Positions 14,481 through 15,222 of a stretch of 15,222 nt of DNA are shown one piece after another. The notes below the pieces were generated by a model. That model was given only the letters and a program-made list of their open reading frames with translations. It made no database searches and had not been told where the DNA came from. This DNA is from an uncultured Eubacteriaceae bacterium (lineage in GTDB: Bacteria; Bacillota; Clostridia; Eubacteriales; Eubacteriaceae). Location of the stretch: contig CANQNI010000016.1 of assembly GCA_947625175.1 (NCBI GenBank), positions 1-15,222 on the forward strand, in the 5' to 3' direction. Numbering within the stretch: the first letter of the stretch is position 1; every line of letters starts with the position of its first letter. The position numbers were made by a program, and so were the translations under genes.

Positions 14481-15140
14481 ATGAATTATTTAGAATTAAT
14501 GAAGGAGCGTCACTCCGTTCGTCAGTATAAAGATATATCTATTTCAAAAGAAGACGCGCAAAAACTAAAAGAAAAAATTGAAGAAGTTAATAAGAAATCT
14601 GGACTCGATTTTAAACTGGTATTAAATGATAAATTTGCTTTTGGTGGATTGTTACCAAAATATGGTAGTTTTCGTAATGCTAATAATTATATTATCTGTG
14701 CCGGAGATAAGGTTCCTGATTTTGAAGAAAAATACGGCTATTATGGGGAAGAATTGGTTATTTATGCTCAAAGCTTAGGTTTAAATACCTGCTGGGTTGG
14801 AGCAACTGTTAGTAAAAAAGTAGTTAAACTCAAAATGAAACCCTCTGAAACTTTAGGTTGTGTTATTGCTATTGGTTATGGAGAGAATTGAGGAGTTGCC
14901 CATAAGAATAAAGATGTAAGTAAAATCGTTAAAGTTTCCTCGCCCTGGCCGGAATGGTTTCACGACGGAGTTTTAGGAGCCATGCTGGCACCAACAGCGG
15001 TTAACCAGCAGAAATTTACTATTTCAATGACTCCGGAAGGAAAAGTTAAGATTACTGCTGGAAGAGGTTTCTTTAGTAGAGTAGAAAACTTTATTATAAT
15101 TAAGAAGTTTAAGTTATATCCAGTTATAATAAAAGTGTGA
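14481..15140 (+). pseudogene. Nitroreductase-family protein interrupted by an in-frame TGA, with abnormal C-terminus
   Basis: ATG 14481 follows TAAGGA five bases away. Residues 1-136 are clearly nitroreductase-like: ELMKERHSVRQYKD (FMN-binding start), YGYYGEELVIYAQSLGLNTCWVG and LGCVIAIGYGEN. TGA at 14889-14891 then stops translation, yet the same frame continues with family sequence: GVAHKNKDVSKIVKVS, PEWFHDGVLGAMLAPTAVNQQKFTIS and ITAGRGFF, to about 15086. After that the usual DLGI-K-HFE ending is not recognisable, and the frame stops at TGA 15138-15140. Intact relatives are flavoenzymes of about 200-230 residues, which fits the combined length. The truncated 136-residue product would lack the C-terminal part of the dimer and flavin site. 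Decay, end disruption by a mobile element, or a sequencing error are all possible; the first two fit best. Confidence 0.75.
15125..15130 (+). promoter_or_regulatory. -10 element of the HTH gene at the right edge
   Basis: A consensus TATAAT (15125-15130) ends six bases before GTG 15137, suggesting a near-leaderless start. A second TATAAT lies at 15095-15100. I see no good -35 at 16-18 bases, so the assignment is weak. Confidence 0.35.
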
Positions 15141-15222
15141 AAAAGGAATTTTTAAGAGTCGGAGAGGCAGCCAAACTTCTTAAAGTAACATCACAAACGG
15201 TCAGGAAATACCGGGATAAGGG
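15137..15222 (+). CDS. MerR/IS607-type helix-turn-helix protein (partial, C-terminus outside window)
   Basis: The frame from GTG 15137 is open to the window end (28 complete codons). The peptide, VKKEFLRVGEAAKLLKV followed by TSQTVRKYRDKG, is a MerR-type winged helix-turn-helix start (VGEAAKLL turn, then TVRKY recognition helix). IS607-family serine recombinases begin this way, with a similar short AT-rich left end. A MerR regulator or an excisionase-like protein would look the same over this length. GTG 15135 in the other frame is followed at once by TGA, so 15137 is the usable start. It immediately follows the broken end of the nitroreductase, which favours an insertion sequence (inference). 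Confidence 0.6.
   Translation, partial: MKKEFLRVGEAAKLLKVTSQTVRKYRDK

Noticed and set aside
14889..15140. Reassigned TGA (Trp or Gly code) or selenocysteine as explanation of the nitroreductase stop
   Set aside because: thiT ends properly with TGA at 12973-12975, all Trp codons I checked are TGG, and no other gene needs TGA as sense. A nitroreductase has no known selenocysteine at this site and I see no SECIS-like hairpin.

Overview
This window looks like ordinary chromosome from a low-GC Bacillota (Firmicutes) species. The support is strong AT bias, AT-rich sigma-A-type promoters, purine-rich Shine-Dalgarno sites, U-tailed intrinsic terminators, a T-box in front of an aminoacyl-tRNA synthetase gene, and an ECF-type thiamine S-component behind a TPP riboswitch. 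I cannot name the genus. Anaerobic clostridial/Tissierellia-like or lactobacillus-like groups are all possible. There is no rRNA, tRNA or CRISPR array.

Region 1 (1-1301, minus strand): an alpha/beta hydrolase gene followed 25 bases later by a carboxymuconolactone-decarboxylase-family gene that runs off the left edge; probably one operon. Region 2 (1441-4965, plus strand): a small two-helix membrane protein resembling the XpaC family, apparently read from a leaderless mRNA; a strong hairpin terminator; then a 920-residue MacB/LolD-like ABC transporter with ATPase and permease in one chain, most likely starting at TTG 2167. Region 3 (4928-6385, minus): a membrane protein that joins an HdeD-like helical bundle to a possible permuted papain-fold domain, converging on the ABC gene with a shared palindromic terminator. 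Region 4 (6485-7901, minus): a membrane-anchored extracellular protein of unknown function, translationally coupled (TAATG) to a YgjP-type zinc metallopeptidase. Region 5 (7998-8831, plus): a Cof-type HAD phosphatase.

Region 6 (8853-12269, plus): promoter, isoleucine T-box leader (AUC specifier, terminator/antiterminator switch) and ileS. The enzyme is the long, eukaryotic-like IleS2 form, and its HIGH signature is rearranged to G-I-H-H, a form linked to very high mupirocin resistance. Region 7 (about 12272-12975): TPP riboswitch with terminator, then thiT. Region 8 (12977-15140): an unexplained, potentially folded segment and a terminator, then a MATE exporter gene and a nitroreductase gene that is broken by an in-frame TGA and has an abnormal C-terminal end. 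The right edge (from 15137) starts a gene for a MerR/IS607-type helix-turn-helix protein, so a mobile element may begin here.

Most of the window is housekeeping or small-molecule handling with clear RNA-based control: Ile-tRNA status controls ileS and thiamine pyrophosphate controls thiT. The items most worth a second look are the GXHH IleS2, the HdeD/papain-like fusion, the segment between thiT and the MATE gene, and the damaged nitroreductase next to a possible IS607 end. I see no convincing undescribed defence or mobile system.
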